A stretch of DNA of 6,879 nucleotides from positions 1 through 6,879 of the forward strand of contig JAXDHQ010000129.1 of the NCBI GenBank assembly GCA_034664395.1, given 5' to 3'. Origin of the DNA: JAOPZW01 sp034664395 (GTDB lineage Bacteria > Actinomycetota > Thermoleophilia > Solirubrobacterales > Solirubrobacteraceae). Of this stretch, positions 5,902 to 6,879 are shown in pieces. Positions within the stretch are counted from its first letter, which is position 1. Each line of letters begins with the position of its first letter. Made by a program: the position numbers and the translations under genes. A model generated the notes under the pieces. It saw only the letters and a program-made list of their open reading frames with translations. It searched no databases and had not been told where the DNA came from.

Positions 5902-6879
5902 CCGCGCTGAGCTTCCGCGACCGCATGGACGGCTTCGTCTCCTTCGAGGAGACCGACTACAACCAGGCGTGGCTCGACGGTCGCAGCGCCGGGCGCCGCT
6001 GCTCGTTCGTCCTCGAGATCGCGATCTCCGACGTCGAGGGCTTCCTCGCCGACCGCGCCCACGCCGGGACGTGCACGGGCACGATCGGCTGCCCCGAGCT
6101 CGGCGGCGAGCTCGCCGTGGAGCGCGGCGTCTACAACATGTTCCTCGACGACGGCCGGCGGGAGGCGCGCATGCGCTACCGGCTGTTCGCCCGCGACCGC
6201 GACGGGCGCGAGCTCACGCTCAGCGGCTTCAAGGAGCTCGACGACGATCCCAACTTCGACGTCTGGACCGACACGACGACGCTGTTCGTGCGGCTGCTCT
6301 CCGGCCACGTGGACGAGGACGAGGAGCTGGCCGACCCCCACGGGATGGCCGCGCGCACGGTGGCCACCGGAGTGCTGCGCATCTCCTTCCGCGGCTTCAT
6401 GGCGCTGCTGGGGTCGGTCCGGACCGAGGGCGGTACCGCCGGCCAGCGCGCCGACGCCGTCGCGCGCTTCGGGCGGCTGTTCGCCGGCGAGCTCTGGCGG
6501 GTCTACGGCGGCCGGCCCGGCAAGGAGGCGGTCGCCGGCGACCTGCCCGACTTCCCCGACCCCGACGAGCACGCCGACCGGCGCTGGCACGGCGAGCTCC
6601 CCGCGAGCTGGCACCAGACCGAGGAGCTGCCCGGCCTGTGGCGGCGGATCGTCGGCTTCACCGCCGGCGACGGCCTGCCGCTGACCCTGCACAACATCCG
6701 CGCGAGCCCGGGCGCCGAGCCCGAGCGCGGGCCGGTGCTGCTGCTGCACGGCACCGGCGTGCGGGCCAACCTGTTCTTCGGCGCGCCCGGCGGCGTGTCG
6801 TTCGTGGCGGCGCTGGTGCAGGCCGGCTACGACGTGTGGGCGTCCAACTGGCGCGCGTCGATCGACTTCCCGCCCCACC
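5898..6879 (+). CDS. Alpha/beta-fold hydrolase with long N-terminal domain (partial, C-terminus outside window)
   Basis: The first 327 residues are present and the frame is open at the right edge. Residues 1 to about 245 form a domain with conserved-looking blocks such as SFEETDYNQAW (15-25), RMRYRLFARD (91-100), LTLSGFKE (106-113) and DVWTDTTTLF (121-130). I know no function for it. A hydrolase domain begins near residue 248, with VLLLHGTGVRAN (280-291), whose HGTG suits an oxyanion hole, and GYDVWASNWR (310-319), typical of lipase/esterase-like alpha/beta hydrolases. The nucleophile Ser, Asp and His must lie beyond the window. From memory, relatives carry this same N-terminal domain plus hydrolase fused behind a GMC oxidoreductase; here they are separate genes overlapping by four bases. 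Ester or lipid hydrolysis next to alcohol oxidation is the likely role. Substrate unknown. Confidence 0.87.
   Translation, partial: MTALSFRDRMDGFVSFEETDYNQAWLDGRSAGRRCSFVLEIAISDVEGFLADRAHAGTCTGTIGCPELGGELAVERGVYNMFLDDGRREARMRYRLFARDRDGRELTLSGFKELDDDPNFDVWTDTTTLFVRLLSGHVDEDEELADPHGMAARTVATGVLRISFRGFMALLGSVRTEGGTAGQRADAVARFGRLFAGELWRVYGGRPGKEAVAGDLPDFPDPDEHADRRWHGELPASWHQTEELPGLWRRIVGFTAGDGLPLTLHNIRASPGAEPERGPVLLLHGTGVRANLFFGAPGGVSFVAALVQAGYDVWASNWRASIDFPPH

Noticed and set aside
5493..6878. A 461-codon minus-strand frame antisense to the oxidoreductase end and the hydrolase
   Set aside because: The plus-strand reading gives HGTG and alpha/beta-hydrolase blocks and has a ribosome binding site. 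The minus frame is compositionally a shadow.

Overview
This window comes from a very GC-rich bacterium, most likely an actinobacterium. Third codon positions in the genes are almost all G or C, GTG starts are common, genes overlap by GTGA, and one promoter looks leaderless. The protein families (a large STAND-type ATPase with the C-terminal block common in Actinobacteria and Chloroflexi, and a ChoD-like GMC oxidoreductase) fit an environmental actinobacterium such as a member of the Thermoleophilia. That placement is inference.

Layout. Positions 1-489 hold no convincing gene. They carry a 19-bp palindrome (76-94), three perfect 17-bp direct repeats built around CGATCG (115-165), and a row of three inverted repeats (293-420). 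A possible 74-residue gene with a good ribosome binding site lies on the minus strand at 490-714. After a short divergent intergenic region, three plus-strand genes run to the right edge with 4-base GTGA overlaps at both junctions. They are a 1134-residue ATPase/helical-repeat regulator (839-4243), a 553-residue GMC-family flavoprotein oxidoreductase with a four-cysteine motif (4240-5901), and the first 327 residues of an alpha/beta-fold hydrolase with a long N-terminal domain (5898 to the edge, truncated).

How they may work together. The tight overlaps point to one translationally coupled operon. A ligand- or NTP-dependent regulator is made from the same message as an oxidoreductase and a hydrolase. 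In relatives, as I recall, the oxidoreductase and hydrolase parts occur fused in one long polypeptide, so they probably act on the same hydrophobic alcohol or ester substrate (steroid, terpenoid or lipid-like). The substrate cannot be read from the sequence. The most interesting points are the regulator's C-terminal domain, which resembles an OmpR/SARP-type winged helix split by a helical hairpin; its apparent leaderless GTG start; the split oxidoreductase-hydrolase pair; and the repeat-rich DNA upstream.
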